The notes under the pieces: generated by a model
The model's input: only the letters and a program-made list of their open reading frames with translations
What the model was told of the DNA's origin: nothing
The model's database searches: none
Origin: Pseudomonadota bacterium
GTDB taxonomy: Bacteria; Myxococcota_A; Polyangia; Polyangiales; Polyangiaceae
DNA: 64,000 bases
Direction of reading: 5' to 3'
NCBI GenBank assembly: GCA_023398955.1
Contig: JAEWRL010000087.1
Span: 1-64,000, forward strand
Shown: piece by piece, positions 1 through 8,965 of the stretch
How positions within the stretch are numbered: position 1 is the first letter of the stretch
How the letters are laid out: every line of letters begins with the position of its first letter
Program-made: the position numbers and the translations under genes

Positions 1-1879
1 GGTGAGGCAGGTCCGCGTGGAGTAGCTGCCAGACGAACCGGCGGATGTCTGCCGGGGTCAAGAGGGCTGCCGGGCGTCGAGGCGCCGAGGCGAGGCTGGT
101 GCGCACGGACTCGATGAGATCGCGCCGCGCGGCCGGAGCCAACGCCAGAACGGCCTTTTCCTTTCTGGTTCGGATGGCGCCACGCACGACGTCTTCCAGA
201 TCGGGTTCGAGCAAACAGACCTCGAGCTCGCCCCGCCCACCCGTCAGTTCGTGAGTTAGATGCCGTCGGCGGGAGGCCCGTATGGTCTCCGCCAGAACTC
301 CCGGATCCGAGCTGCCAGAGCCTGCGATGGCAAGCGACTCCAGGATGGCGCGGAGATCGCGGACAGACACGGCCTCCGCGACGAGGGTGCGGAGGACCTC
401 GGTGAGTACGGCTACCGTGACGACTCTCGGGATTACGTGCTTCACGAGTACCGGTTCCAGCTGCTCGAGCTCGTCGAGGAGCCCCTGCGTCGCCGATATC
501 CCGATGAAGCTTGCCGCCCGCTCCTTCAGCACGGGTACTATTCTGTTGAGGACGAAGTCAGCCGCGCCAGCGGCCGTGACGGGATCCGGAAGCTCGAACG
601 AGGCTTCGGGGAGCCCGTCCACGTACAAACAGGCCTCGCGTGGAGGCAGTGCCGCACCGACGTGAACGGTGGCGGGAGGAAGCGGGATGCCCAGGTCGCG
701 TCGGAGCAGCTTGCGGGCTGTGGTGAGCGCATTCGTGAGTCCGGGGCGAGCCCCACTTCCCGCGCGCGGTCGGTCGGTGATGAGCGGCGCGAGGGCGACG
801 CCCACTTCCAGCATCCAGCGCGGCGCCGGGCCAGAGCTGATCGGAGCGGTACCCCTCGCGATGCCCGCTGGCGGCGCGCTTTTTGGCTGGGCGGCAGCGG
901 GTCGGCGGGAACGCTGCAGTACGACGATGGCGGCGATGCCCGCCGAGACGAGCAGGAACGGCCATGAGGGAAGGCCGGTAGCCAACCCCAGAAGCCCCGT
1001 GAACACCGCCGTTGCGATGAGCGCCTGCGGCGCCTCGGACAGCTGCGAACCGAGCTCCGTGGCGAGCGGGCGGTTGGGTACATCGCTCGCGACGCGGGTC
1101 ACCAGGATCCCCGCCGCGGTCGCCAAGACCAGCGCGGGGATTTGCGTCACCAGACCGTCGCCGATGGTGAGCAGGCCGTATTGCTTGAGCGCGCTCGTGA
1201 AAGGTAGTTCCCGCCGCAGAACACCGACACCGAGGCCCCCTAGCATGTTGATCACGGTTATCAAAAACGAGGCGACGACGTCGCCTTTGATGAACTTCAT
1301 GGCGCCGTCCATGGCACCATAGAACTGGCTCTCCCGCTCCAGGGTACGGCGGCGTCGTGTGGCTTCGCGGCCGTCGATGGTTCCCGCTCGGAGTTCGCTG
1401 TCGATCGCTAGTTGCTTTCCGGGCATCGCGTCCAGGGTAAAGCGAGCGCCGACCTCCGCGACGCGCTCGCTACCCTTTGCGATGACGACGAACTGAATGA
1501 TGGCGAGGATGGAGAAGACCACAGCGCCTACGAGGTAGTCGCCTCGTACGACGAAATCGCCGAAGGCTTTGACGACGGCGCCTGCGTCGGCCTGGAGCAG
1601 AATGAGGCGCGTGGTCGCTACGTTGAGGCCAAGGCGAACCAAGGTCGTCAACAGCAGCAGCGTGGGAAAGCCCGCGAACTTCAGACCGTCCGAGGCGTAG
1701 AGAGCGACGAGCAGGATCGTGAGGCTGCCGGCCAGGTTTGCGGCCAGCAATACGTCGAGCAGCCAAGTTGGCAGCGGCACGATCATGACGACGAGCACTG
1801 CCATCACGACAATCCCGAGCGTCATGTCCGCGGCGCCGAAGCGGCGCCGCTCTCGTGAACTTGCCAGATCGGTCAGCAT
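1..1879 (-). CDS. sctV: Type III secretion export gate protein, SctV/FlhA (FHIPEP) family, partial
   Basis: The reading frame is open from an ATG at 1879 to the left window edge, about 626 codons; family members are about 690 residues, so roughly 60-70 C-terminal residues are missing. The first third is hydrophobic with several membrane segments. Around residues 140-165 lies the family signature (EVGARFTLDAMPGKQLAID), followed by a stretch reading FYGAMDGAMKFIKGD. The DGAMKF form is more typical of non-flagellar SctV than of flagellar FlhA, which usually has DGASKF. The second half is the cytoplasmic domain that forms the nonameric ring under the export channel and docks chaperone-substrate complexes. 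It lies 28 bases behind the FIST gene on the same strand, so the two may be co-transcribed. Family membership is firm; virulence-type versus flagellar is inferred from one motif and needs the genes to the left. Confidence 0.9.
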   Translation of the reverse strand, partial: MLTDLASSRERRRFGAADMTLGIVVMAVLVVMIVPLPTWLLDVLLAANLAGSLTILLVALYASDGLKFAGFPTLLLLTTLVRLGLNVATTRLILLQADAGAVVKAFGDFVVRGDYLVGAVVFSILAIIQFVVIAKGSERVAEVGARFTLDAMPGKQLAIDSELRAGTIDGREATRRRRTLERESQFYGAMDGAMKFIKGDVVASFLITVINMLGGLGVGVLRRELPFTSALKQYGLLTIGDGLVTQIPALVLATAAGILVTRVASDVPNRPLATELGSQLSEAPQALIATAVFTGLLGLATGLPSWPFLLVSAGIAAIVVLQRSRRPAAAQPKSAPPAGIARGTAPISSGPAPRWMLEVGVALAPLITDRPRAGSGARPGLTNALTTARKLLRRDLGIPLPPATVHVGAALPPREACLYVDGLPEASFELPDPVTAAGAADFVLNRIVPVLKERAASFIGISATQGLLDELEQLEPVLVKHVIPRVVTVAVLTEVLRTLVAEAVSVRDLRAILESLAIAGSGSSDPGVLAETIRASRRRHLTHELTGGRGELEVCLLEPDLEDVVRGAIRTRKEKAVLALAPAARRDLIESVRTSLASAPRRPAALLTPADIRRFVWQLLHADLPH

Positions 1880-1907
1880 CCCATCCCCACCCTTCTCGTG
1901 TGCGCAG

Positions 1908-3041
1908 CTAGCTGGGGGCCGTAAATAGTGCCATCACGCCGGAGTAGAGCTGAAGGGCAGGGGCGTCACCCATGGGAACGATCTCGAACGATGACTGCAT
2001 CCCCGCGACGGGCATGTTCCCGAAGCGATGGCGGATGAGCCGTGTGTCGACGTCGCCTACGCCATAGAGACCGCTACCCCTGCCGGCGCAGTTGACGTAG
2101 ATCCCGAAAACTGGCGCTGCGCCGGCCAGTTCTTGCTCCATTTCGTGCAGGTGGCGCTCGAGATCAGCCCTCGCCACAGCGGGGTCCCTGACGCCAAAGG
2201 AGAGTTCGCGACCAACGACAGCCTCTTCGGAGACCATGATCCCGCTTCGAATCGGATCGACACCTTGCACCGCCCGAACAACTTGGCCGCGAGGGATCCC
2301 AGTGGCGGGTACCCCCAGGACGGCAAAGACCAGTGGGCTATCTGGCAGCCCCCGCCCCACCCGGCTGAGCACGTCCAGGGCTGGCTCCCCATCGAGCTCC
2401 AAGACCATGCTGCCGCGCACACGACTGATGCGCATGGGGTCGCAGAGAAGCCTGCAGGCTGGTGAGCTTCGCAGGAGTGGCGGCGAGGTGTGCAGGAGCA
2501 ACGCCGCAATCGGAGCACGTATTACCGATCCCTTGGGATGGACTACCACGGGATCGCAACCGCCGATCGTCCCGCCGCCAAACATGCGGGCGCCAAGCGG
2601 GGTGGCGGCGAGAGGCTGCAATGCCGCAGGCGTGACGCCGTCTGGCCGGGCGAATACGAGCGCTGTGGCGCAAGCTTGGGGGCCCTTTAGGTGTCGCAGT
2701 TGCTCCGCCAGCGACTCGCAGCCTTCATCCACCGTTCTGCCGCTTCCCACGAGCGGGGTCGCCTTCCCTTGTCGCCAAAGGATGGCACTCGCTGCATCCT
2801 CTCGTTCCTGCTCCCCCTGCTCCGTGAGGACCCCCGCTCCGCTCGCGATGATCAGGGCGGTGCCCGGCAGGGCTTCAGCCAGCAACGCCCCGAGCTCGAC
2901 CGCCCGCCTCGCTAGAGCACCCGAAACGAAGACCGCGCCAGCGGTCGGGGCGCTCCCGGTTATTCGCGCCTGGGCGAGATTGCGTGCCACGCGCGCAGGA
3001 CTCGCGGTCTTGATTTGAGCGCTGAGCGCGGCACCCTTCAT
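1908..3041 (-). CDS. FIST sensor-domain protein
   Basis: A 377-residue soluble protein with no signal peptide or membrane segment. The N-terminal half has the FIST_N pattern, including a hydrophobic strand ATALVFARPDG and a Gly-rich turn RMFGGGTIGG. The C-terminal half fits FIST_C, with VFGIYVNCAGRGSGLYG and the near-terminal MQSSFEIVPMG, which matches the usual FIST_C ending with a conserved F-E-I. FIST domains are proposed small-ligand sensors, often attached to signalling modules; here the pair stands alone. The ATG at 3041 is the first start of a frame that runs without interruption, and the gene ends 28 bases before the type III export gene, suggesting an operon. It diverges from the PP2C gene with only 98 bases between starts. 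The ligand and output cannot be told from sequence. Confidence 0.82.
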   Translation of the reverse strand: MKGAALSAQIKTASPARVARNLAQARITGSAPTAGAVFVSGALARRAVELGALLAEALPGTALIIASGAGVLTEQGEQEREDAASAILWRQGKATPLVGSGRTVDEGCESLAEQLRHLKGPQACATALVFARPDGVTPAALQPLAATPLGARMFGGGTIGGCDPVVVHPKGSVIRAPIAALLLHTSPPLLRSSPACRLLCDPMRISRVRGSMVLELDGEPALDVLSRVGRGLPDSPLVFAVLGVPATGIPRGQVVRAVQGVDPIRSGIMVSEEAVVGRELSFGVRDPAVARADLERHLHEMEQELAGAAPVFGIYVNCAGRGSGLYGVGDVDTRLIRHRFGNMPVAGMQSSFEIVPMGDAPALQLYSGVMALFTAPS

Positions 3042-3139
3042 GGGGTTTCAAGGTATTTGCGCCGGCCCCCGAGCGCAAGGCTGCAGTGCGCGAACAGGGG
3101 TTTACCAACCCGACCCGAGTGCCGTAGCCTGGTCCAGAC

Positions 3140-3907
3140 ATGAACGAAGCCGGTTGCCCGGGGCTGGAGCTTCACTCCTACGGCGCGACGCACGTTGGGC
3201 GCCGGAGAAAAACCAACGAAGACGCGTATTTATGTGATGATTCGTTGGGCCTCTGGATAGTGGCAGATGGCATGGGGGGCCACGCTGCCGGGGAGATCGC
3301 CAGCAAGGAGGCCTGCGACGCCATTTGGGGGATGGTTCGGCGCGGAAAATCCTCTCTGGAGGGCGAGCCGGCGGAAGGCCGCGAGGCCCGTGCGGCTCGA
3401 CTCTTGGAAGGGGCAATTCAGTCCGCGACGTACATGGTCTTCGCGATGGCGGAGCTCGACGTCGGTATGACGGGAATGGGAACCACCATCAGCGCCATGA
3501 TGCGCCTCCACGATAGGGTGCTCACCGCTCAGGTCGGCGACAGCCGGATATACAGAATCCGGGGTGGCACGGAGGAACAGCTCACCGAGGATCACACGCT
3601 TGTCGCATGGCAGATCAAGCATGGCCTCATCACCGAGGACGAGGCGAAGCGAAGCCGCCAACGCAACGTCATCACGCGCGCCGTGGGGAACCGTGACTAC
3701 GTCCAGGTCGACGTCGGTTGGCTCGATGTGAAGCTCGGGGATGCTTTCCTCCTTTGCAGTGACGGACTGCACGGATATCTCCGCCCGGACGAAGTGGCGG
3801 AGGTGGCGGGTTTGGGTGGAGAGTTGAGTGTCCGGCGCTTCATCGACCTGGCCAATTCCCGCGGCGGCAGGGACAACATTACTGCGGTTTTCGTGGAAGC
3901 CTGGTAG
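3140..3907 (+). CDS. PP2C-type Ser/Thr protein phosphatase
   Basis: A 255-residue stand-alone phosphatase of the bacterial Stp1/PrpC class, which dephosphorylates proteins modified by Hanks-type kinases and needs two or three Mn/Mg ions. Metal-binding and core motifs are present in order: RKTNEDAY (about residue 23), VADGMGGHAAGE (about 39), GMGTTISAM (about 112), GDSRIYRIR (about 134), TEDHTLV, RNVITRAVG, LLCSDGLHGYL (about 203), and SRGGRDNITAVFV at the C-terminus, which supplies the final Asp of the metal site. There is no transmembrane or sensor extension. A kinase is encoded in this window at 18996-20627, but it is 15 kb away, so pairing is only a possibility. ATG start; no strong ribosome binding site is seen. 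Confidence 0.95.
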   Translation: MNEAGCPGLELHSYGATHVGRRRKTNEDAYLCDDSLGLWIVADGMGGHAAGEIASKEACDAIWGMVRRGKSSLEGEPAEGREARAARLLEGAIQSATYMVFAMAELDVGMTGMGTTISAMMRLHDRVLTAQVGDSRIYRIRGGTEEQLTEDHTLVAWQIKHGLITEDEAKRSRQRNVITRAVGNRDYVQVDVGWLDVKLGDAFLLCSDGLHGYLRPDEVAEVAGLGGELSVRRFIDLANSRGGRDNITAVFVEAW

Positions 3908-4277
3908 GCACTGTGCGGCAGTTCGTACCGCCGCGCTCGATCCCAAGCGCTGCCGCGTGGGGTGTTGGGGGTGCCCGTGCGGGCCAGGGAAGCGCGGCAC
4001 CTCGCGTGAAAGTAGGTCCACCATTGGGGCCGGCCGATGGCAAACTGGACGAGTCTCGGCCCCGAATGGTGCGCTGGAATGTGCAGGTACTTGATTGTAC
4101 TTGCCGTGGTAATTGCGCGAATTTACACGATTAATCGTGTTGCCATGGGGCGACCGTCCCGGTCCATGTCGGCAAGGTTTGCGCGAGTGCATGACCGGAG
4201 ATTAGTTGCCCAACCGTGACCCCTCACGATACGGATGCGGTTGTCGGCTGCCATTGGGTTGCCGAGGAGCCTCACCA
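3908..4277. other. Intergenic region between the PP2C gene and ddl
   Basis: About 370 bases with no convincing gene. Short frames here lack ribosome binding sites and recognisable similarity. The only structured element is the 16-base perfect palindrome at 4125-4140. A weak promoter-like pair (TTGCCG at 4101, TACACG at 4124) lies on top of it. Confidence 0.6.
4125..4140. promoter_or_regulatory. Perfect 16-base palindrome, candidate operator upstream of ddl
   Basis: ACACGATTAATCGTGT reads identically on both strands. It is AT-rich in an otherwise GC-rich neighbourhood and begins 153 bases before the ddl start. It overlaps the place where a -10 box would fall for a TTGCCG at 4101-4106, which is how a dimeric repressor site is often placed. 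No regulator can be assigned. Confidence 0.4.
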
Positions 4278-5273
4278 ATGAAATCGAATCGCATCGGAGT
4301 ACTGATGGGGGGAACATCAGCGGAACGAGCCGTTTCTCTCGCATCCGGACGTGCCGTCGCCACCGCATTGCGTGATTCAGGGCACCGTGTCGTACCTATC
4401 GTTATCGATTCGATGACGACAGTTGGTGAGCAGGTACGGGACGCACGCATCGACGTGGCGTTCCTCGCTTTGCACGGGACCTTCGGGGAGGATGGCTGCA
4501 TGCAGGCGGCGCTCGAGCTGCTCGGAATCCCGTATACGGGGTCTAGCGTGCTGTCTAGCGCGCTGGCGATGGATAAGCTGAAGAGCAAGGAACTGTTTCG
4601 TCTGCACAACGTGCCCACGCCCCCCTATTACGTCGTCGACGCTGCCGTTGCGTTGGAGGAACTCCCGGACGTGCACGGTGCCTTCGGGTTTCCTGTGGTC
4701 GTCAAGCCGCGCCGCGAGGGCTCCAGTATTGGAGTGCAGAAGGCATCGACGCTGTCACAGCTTGCCTGTGCCGTAGGCGCCGCCCGCGAGCACGACCGCT
4801 GCGTGCTCGTTGAGCGGTTCATCCGCGCTCGCGAGGTAGCCGTGGGAATCCTCGACGGGCGAGTTCTAGGCGCCATTGAGGTATGCCACCAGCGAAGCCT
4901 GTACGACTACGAAGCGAAGTACACGCTCGGGCAGGCAGAGTATTTCGTTCCCGCTCGGCTGGCTCCCGCACGGTATCGCGGTGTGCTCAACCTGGCGGAG
5001 CAGGCGGCTCGCGCGGTGGATGCGACCGGAGCGGTTCGTGTCGACCTTCTCGTTACCGAAGGGATGAACGAGTACGTGCTCGAGGTGAATACGCTGCCCG
5101 GCATGACTCCGACGAGCCTGCTACCGCGGATCGCCGAAGCGGCGGGGTTCAGCTTTGGAGCGCTCTGCGAGGCCATACTGCGAGGGGCACGGCTTTATAC
5201 ATCGCGCAGCAGAGCGGCACATCATCTCGAGGCGGATCCGCCCCAAGATGCCGTGCTTTCACTCGCCGTGTAG
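4278..5273 (+). CDS. ddl: D-alanine--D-alanine ligase
   Basis: A 331-residue ATP-grasp ligase that joins two D-alanines for the peptidoglycan stem peptide in the cytoplasm. N-terminal motif VLMGGTSAERAVSL, then LALHGTFGEDG and GIPYTGS (the substrate site, about residues 75-100), the ATP-grasp loop RREGSSIGV (about 149), and the metal and substrate site LEVNTLPGMTPTSLLP near residue 280. Length is normal for the family (about 300-370). The frame is open further upstream, but the ATG at 4278 has GAGGAG eight bases before it and places the first beta strand correctly, so it is preferred. It ends 23 bases from the convergent gene at 5297. The C-terminus carries about 35 residues beyond the conserved core without recognisable motif. 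Confidence 0.95.
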   Translation: MKSNRIGVLMGGTSAERAVSLASGRAVATALRDSGHRVVPIVIDSMTTVGEQVRDARIDVAFLALHGTFGEDGCMQAALELLGIPYTGSSVLSSALAMDKLKSKELFRLHNVPTPPYYVVDAAVALEELPDVHGAFGFPVVVKPRREGSSIGVQKASTLSQLACAVGAAREHDRCVLVERFIRAREVAVGILDGRVLGAIEVCHQRSLYDYEAKYTLGQAEYFVPARLAPARYRGVLNLAEQAARAVDATGAVRVDLLVTEGMNEYVLEVNTLPGMTPTSLLPRIAEAAGFSFGALCEAILRGARLYTSRSRAAHHLEADPPQDAVLSLAV

Positions 5274-5296
5274 GGCGAGGCTCCGGCCCTGCCGGG

Positions 5297-7753
5297 CTAG
5301 GGATTAGCGGCGGGGGTTGTTTCCGCGACAGCACGGAGAGCGGTCGGATGTCGATACTGGATCAGTTCGGCAACGAGGGATTCGCGCGTCTCCCAAGGCA
5401 GTATATTGCCGCGAGGGGTTGCGTACTCCAGGTAGAGATTGTCATCCGTTGCAACGTTCTGTCGACGCGCGAATCCTCCTCGTGTGGCGGTGTCCTGCAA
5501 CCACGCTTCGAGTCCTTTGTCGGTGAGGAGTAGGTCGTCCAGCAGATCTGCCAAGGAGCGCCCCGTGGGGCGGACTGCGCGGATCCCCTGGAGCTTCTCG
5601 AGCCGAGCTAGGTGCGCCGCGCTAGCGACGAGTGGATGGTTGGCAGCAACGACGATCCCTTGGCCGCCACCGTAGAACAGCAGCGCGCTATCAAACTCGG
5701 CGAGCACCGTCTCGAGAATGCTCGCGAAGTCGCGGCGATGGATGTGATGGAGCTGCACCCACTGCTGAAAAACGCCGCGTGCCTTCAAGTGCGCCGCAAC
5801 GGAAGCATAGAACTCCTGCGTGTACAAGCTGGCGGCACCTGCGAACCAAATGCTCGAGAGCTCGATGCTAATCAGATCATACTTCTTGGAGTCGAGGAGC
5901 AGGTAGTTGCGGCCATCGTCGAAGTGCATGCTGACGCGAGGATCGGCGAGGGCGTTGCCGTTGATGTCCGGGAAGTGGGTTGCGGCTGCCTCGGCGATCG
6001 CTGGCGAGATCTCGACGACGTGCAGACGCCTCCACGGATAAGCCGCCAGGGTGCCCAGGGTTGTCCCCGTACCCAGGCCGATGACGAGCGCGCGGTCGAA
6101 CTCCTCGACAAAAAGGGATGGGTAGTGTGCGAAGAGACGCTGAGCCTGAAGCTCCCAGCCTGAATTGCCCTGGAACTTCCCATTAGTATAGAGGGTCTTC
6201 ACGTTCGAAGCGTTCACCGTGACCGTCGTGATGCCCCCATGCACGTCCTCCCGCCAGAACAGCAGACGCTCAGGCTCTCGCGGGGCGTCGAAGTAGACGT
6301 TGGTTCCTGCGGTGAGTTGCAAGGGGTCCCATCCTGGCAGCTTGCACAGGGCCGCCGCGATGGTCGTCGCTAGGACCGCGCCGCTGAAGCGCCGAAAGCG
6401 GGATCCGGGTCGTGGCGCCATTAGCCCAGCTGCTACGAGGAACAGGGCAAGAATCGTGAGCGTATGTTCCGAGCCCAGCCGCGGCAAAATGACGTACCCC
6501 GTCACGAGTGCGCCGATCACGGCACCGCAGGTATTGATGGCAGTGAGCCATCCTACGAGGGAGCCGGCGTTCCTCTCGCTGGCCACGCGCTGAAGCAGCA
6601 GCGGGAAGGTGAAACCCATGAGGGTGGTTGGAAGGAAGAGGATCGTGGATGCCACGGCGCCCCGAACCAACTCGCGTCCGGCGAAGCTCGGCACGGACTC
6701 ACCCAGATTAGCGAAAACGGACGGAAGGTCGTCCCAGGCCGGAAGCAGCGCCAATGTGCAGAATCCACTCGCCACGAGGCTGAGTGGGAGCGCCGTGTTG
6801 GGCCATCGGCGGTGAGCTTGTGCTGCGAGGCTCGCGGCGGTGAACAGGCACGCCAGGAAAATAGCGAGGATGACAGCGAAAGCATAAGCACTGTTGCCGA
6901 TCACCACGGCCAGCAGGTGCGTGCTCACGACTTCGCTCGCGAATACAGCCGTTCCGGAGACGAAGGCGAGAGCTGCCAGCGCCGAACGGGCGTCGGGATT
7001 TGTTCGTCGCAGTGGTGGAGGAGCGCTTCCGTCGCGCGTCTCAGTGCTATCCCGTGTCGCGACGGACAGTGGACCGGGGTCGCTGTGGACTGCGCCACGA
7101 GAGCCCAGCCGAGGCCGGAGGGCGAACAGTGCCAGCGCGCCGAAACCGGCCAGCGCGCTGCACGAAGCGGCAGCCATTAAGCTTCGCGTGAGTCCGAGGC
7201 TGGGAATGACCAGGTAGGCTCCAGCCAACGCCCCGAGGGCGCCCCCTAGAGTGTTGGTGGCGTATAGAGCGCCGAGCCGTGGCTTGCGCTGACGCTCCGT
7301 TCCGAGTCCCGCCGTGAGAATCGGCAGGGTGGCTCCCATCGCCGTCGTCGGGATCAAGACGAGCGACAGCGCCAGCACCCAGCGAGCCAGGCTAAGCATC
7401 GGGATAGACCGTGGGAGCTCGCTCGTGAGGCTCACGTAAGCCGGAGTCAGCGCATCGAAGGCAAAGGGGCCAGCGGCCACCGCGGCCGCCGCGACGAACT
7501 CGGCGACTGCATAGGCAGCGATGGGACGACGGAGCCGGCGCGATAGGCGTCCACCAAGGGCAGCTCCCGCCGCGAGCCCTGTCATGAAGGCAGCGAGCAC
7601 CGCGCTCGCGGCGTATGCTGTGGCGCCGACAATGGCCGTCAGGTACTTCGCGTAGGAGACCTGGGCGATTAGGCTGCCCGCGCCCGAGAGGATGAAGAGG
7701 GCCATCAAAGCCCACATCCACCGAGGGAAGGAGCGTTCAGAGTAGTTGGACAT
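5297..7753 (-). CDS. Membrane protein fused to a spermidine synthase-like methyltransferase-fold domain
   Basis: About 818 residues from the ATG at 7753. The N-terminal half is a polytopic membrane region, with roughly a dozen hydrophobic helices in two halves, each opening with an AVVLAAFMTGLAAGAALGG-like motif typical of the fused MFS/spermidine-synthase family. The C-terminal 280 residues have the Rossmann fold of polyamine aminopropyltransferases: ALVIGLGTGTTLG (about 540), LHVVEISPAI, DGRNYLLLDSKKYDLISIE. It ends in a short extension. The substrate is unknown; in such fusions polyamine synthesis is often not demonstrated. The frame is open 17 codons further, to a TTG at 7804, which is less likely because MSNYSERSF leads straight into the first helix. 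The gene is convergent with ddl and faces away from the tRNA-Glu gene. Confidence 0.85.
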   Translation of the reverse strand: MSNYSERSFPRWMWALMALFILSGAGSLIAQVSYAKYLTAIVGATAYAASAVLAAFMTGLAAGAALGGRLSRRLRRPIAAYAVAEFVAAAAVAAGPFAFDALTPAYVSLTSELPRSIPMLSLARWVLALSLVLIPTTAMGATLPILTAGLGTERQRKPRLGALYATNTLGGALGALAGAYLVIPSLGLTRSLMAAASCSALAGFGALALFALRPRLGSRGAVHSDPGPLSVATRDSTETRDGSAPPPLRRTNPDARSALAALAFVSGTAVFASEVVSTHLLAVVIGNSAYAFAVILAIFLACLFTAASLAAQAHRRWPNTALPLSLVASGFCTLALLPAWDDLPSVFANLGESVPSFAGRELVRGAVASTILFLPTTLMGFTFPLLLQRVASERNAGSLVGWLTAINTCGAVIGALVTGYVILPRLGSEHTLTILALFLVAAGLMAPRPGSRFRRFSGAVLATTIAAALCKLPGWDPLQLTAGTNVYFDAPREPERLLFWREDVHGGITTVTVNASNVKTLYTNGKFQGNSGWELQAQRLFAHYPSLFVEEFDRALVIGLGTGTTLGTLAAYPWRRLHVVEISPAIAEAAATHFPDINGNALADPRVSMHFDDGRNYLLLDSKKYDLISIELSSIWFAGAASLYTQEFYASVAAHLKARGVFQQWVQLHHIHRRDFASILETVLAEFDSALLFYGGGQGIVVAANHPLVASAAHLARLEKLQGIRAVRPTGRSLADLLDDLLLTDKGLEAWLQDTATRGGFARRQNVATDDNLYLEYATPRGNILPWETRESLVAELIQYRHPTALRAVAETTPAANP

Positions 7754-7884
7754 CACCAAGCTGCGCACGGCGCAGCAAGATACATCATCGTCAGGAACCT
7801 TCAACCGACCGGCAGATTCGTTGGTTCGGGCCCGATTGTGCTTGTCGCGCCCCAGTGTGCTGACTATCTTCCCGCCACTCTCGG

Positions 7885-7962
7885 GTCCCCATCGTCTAGC
7901 CCGGCCCAGGACACGGCCCTTTCAAGGCTGTAACAGGGGTTCGAATCCCCTTGGGGACGCCA
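7885..7962 (+). tRNA. tRNA-Glu (anticodon UUC)
   Basis: A full cloverleaf can be folded by eye. The acceptor arm is GTCCCCA with TGGGGAC, the anticodon stem CGGCC/GGCTG encloses the loop CTTTCAA with anticodon TTC, and the T arm GGGGTTCGAATCCCC is perfect. Discriminator G at 7959 is followed by an encoded CCA at 7960-7962. The D arm carries the usual GTCTAGCCCGG pattern of glutamate tRNAs. Confidence 0.96.
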
Positions 7963-8467
7963 TTTCCTCCCGCCACTTCCTTCGTTTGGAGTGCTGCCGA
8001 TCAGTTCCTGGATTGTGATAGCACCAAGGCTAGCGGGCCCGGTCACTCAAGACCCGCCTCTCGCGCATGTCACCCGTCGAGCGGTATCGTCGAGGGCCAC
8101 CTCGGATGTGGCGGTCATAGTCGAGGAAGCGTCGGACCGGGAGCCCGAGCACAGACAGGGATGAAGCTCTGTGCTTGAGCCCTCCAGGCGTATGGCTGCG
8201 AGGCAGAGCAGCAGTCCTCTGCTAGGGAGCTTCAGAGGCTCTTCGGTGAGTTCGAGCTCTGCAAGCAAGCCAGGGATCGCAAGCGGCTTCGGTTGAAGGC
8301 ACCCGCTGTCTTATCGGGGAGTGCGAGAAGGTTCCCCATCATAGTGGCGTCGATGCGGTAGCCTGCCCAGCAGGTAAGCCGGGCGTCACGATCGACCCCC
8401 GCCCGCTTCGCACCACAAGGAGGCGAGGGCAGAGACTCTGACGCCGCGGGGAGACCAAACGGTCTCG
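7963..8467. other. Gene-free stretch between two tRNA genes
   Basis: About 505 bases between tRNA-Glu (plus) and tRNA-Pro (minus). Short frames are present on both strands but none has a ribosome binding site, a recognisable product, or a clear codon pattern. No integrase, direct repeat of a tRNA 3' end, or insertion element was found, so there is no evidence of an integrated element at either tRNA. Confidence 0.55.
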
Positions 8468-8544
8468 TGGTCGGGGTGAGTGGATTTGAACCACCAACAA
8501 CCGGCACCCAAAGCCGGCCCTCTACCAGATTGAGGTACACCCCG
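8468..8544 (-). tRNA. tRNA-Pro (anticodon UGG)
   Basis: On the minus strand the acceptor stem is CGGGGTG with CACCCCG, the D arm contains CTGGTAGAG, the anticodon stem CCGGC/GCCGG holds the loop TTTGGGT (anticodon TGG), and the T arm is GGTGG-TTCAAAT-CCACT. Discriminator A and an encoded CCA follow (8468-8471 on the plus strand). The layout matches bacterial proline tRNAs, including the C1-G72 pair. Confidence 0.96.
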
Positions 8545-8643
8545 GATTAGAGAGGGGCGGACTATAGCAGGACGGAAGACGGTGCCCAGCGCCGTCTGGC
8601 ACGGGCTCGCTCTTCGGACTCGTGGCCGGTGTTGTTCGCCCCT

Positions 8644-8964
8644 TCAGTCGGGAATGGGGACCAGCTCGACGTCTAGGGCTATTGGTTCCCGCCCCGCTTC
8701 GACGCGGCGGTCCCATGGGAAGTAGCCGTCATGAGTCACCGTGACTCGGTGCTCTCCCTTCGGCAACCTCACACCGTGGGCTGCCACATAGTAGAGGGGG
8801 CCAATATACCTCTCATCAATGTACACGGAAGCGTCGCGTGGGGTCCTTCCGGAACGTTCCACCGAAAGGGTCACTGCTGGTCGCACGGAGCTCATGCCAC
8901 AAGCTTGGCTGACGAGCCCGGCAACCAAGAGCATGCATAGAAGAGGAACGCGGGCGTTTCGCAT
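8644..8964 (-). CDS. Small PEGA-domain lipoprotein
   Basis: A 106-residue protein. The first 22 residues form a signal peptide with a lipobox ending LVSQAC, so Cys22 is the likely lipidated residue. The mature part is one PEGA-like beta-sandwich unit: DASVYIDERYIGPL, then VRLPKGEHRVTVTHDGYFPW, and a terminal strand DVELVPIPD. PEGA domains occur in surface-associated proteins of myxobacteria; the role here is unknown. It begins at 8964, immediately downstream of the guaA stop (8966-8968) on the same strand, so it is likely translated from the end of the guaA transcript. Confidence 0.8.
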   Translation of the reverse strand: MRNARVPLLCMLLVAGLVSQACGMSSVRPAVTLSVERSGRTPRDASVYIDERYIGPLYYVAAHGVRLPKGEHRVTVTHDGYFPWDRRVEAGREPIALDVELVPIPD

Positions 8965-8965
8965 C

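Noticed and set aside
260..1858. Several plus-strand frames of 145-235 codons opposite the export gate gene
   Set aside because: They are shadows of the uninterrupted minus-strand FHIPEP frame, which has strong family motifs. The plus-strand products are low-complexity Arg/Ala/Gly-rich and have no recognisable domain.
3230..4192. Minus-strand frame of 320 codons
   Set aside because: It runs opposite the PP2C gene and the intergenic region; the PP2C frame has every family motif, the other has none.
7754..7804. TTG at 7804 as start of the fused membrane protein
   Set aside because: It would add 17 residues without helical or signal character; the ATG at 7753 leads directly into the first membrane helix. 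It cannot be wholly excluded.
7885..8544. tRNA genes as attachment sites of an integrated element
   Set aside because: No integrase gene, no repeated tRNA 3' end and no change in gene character were found on either side.
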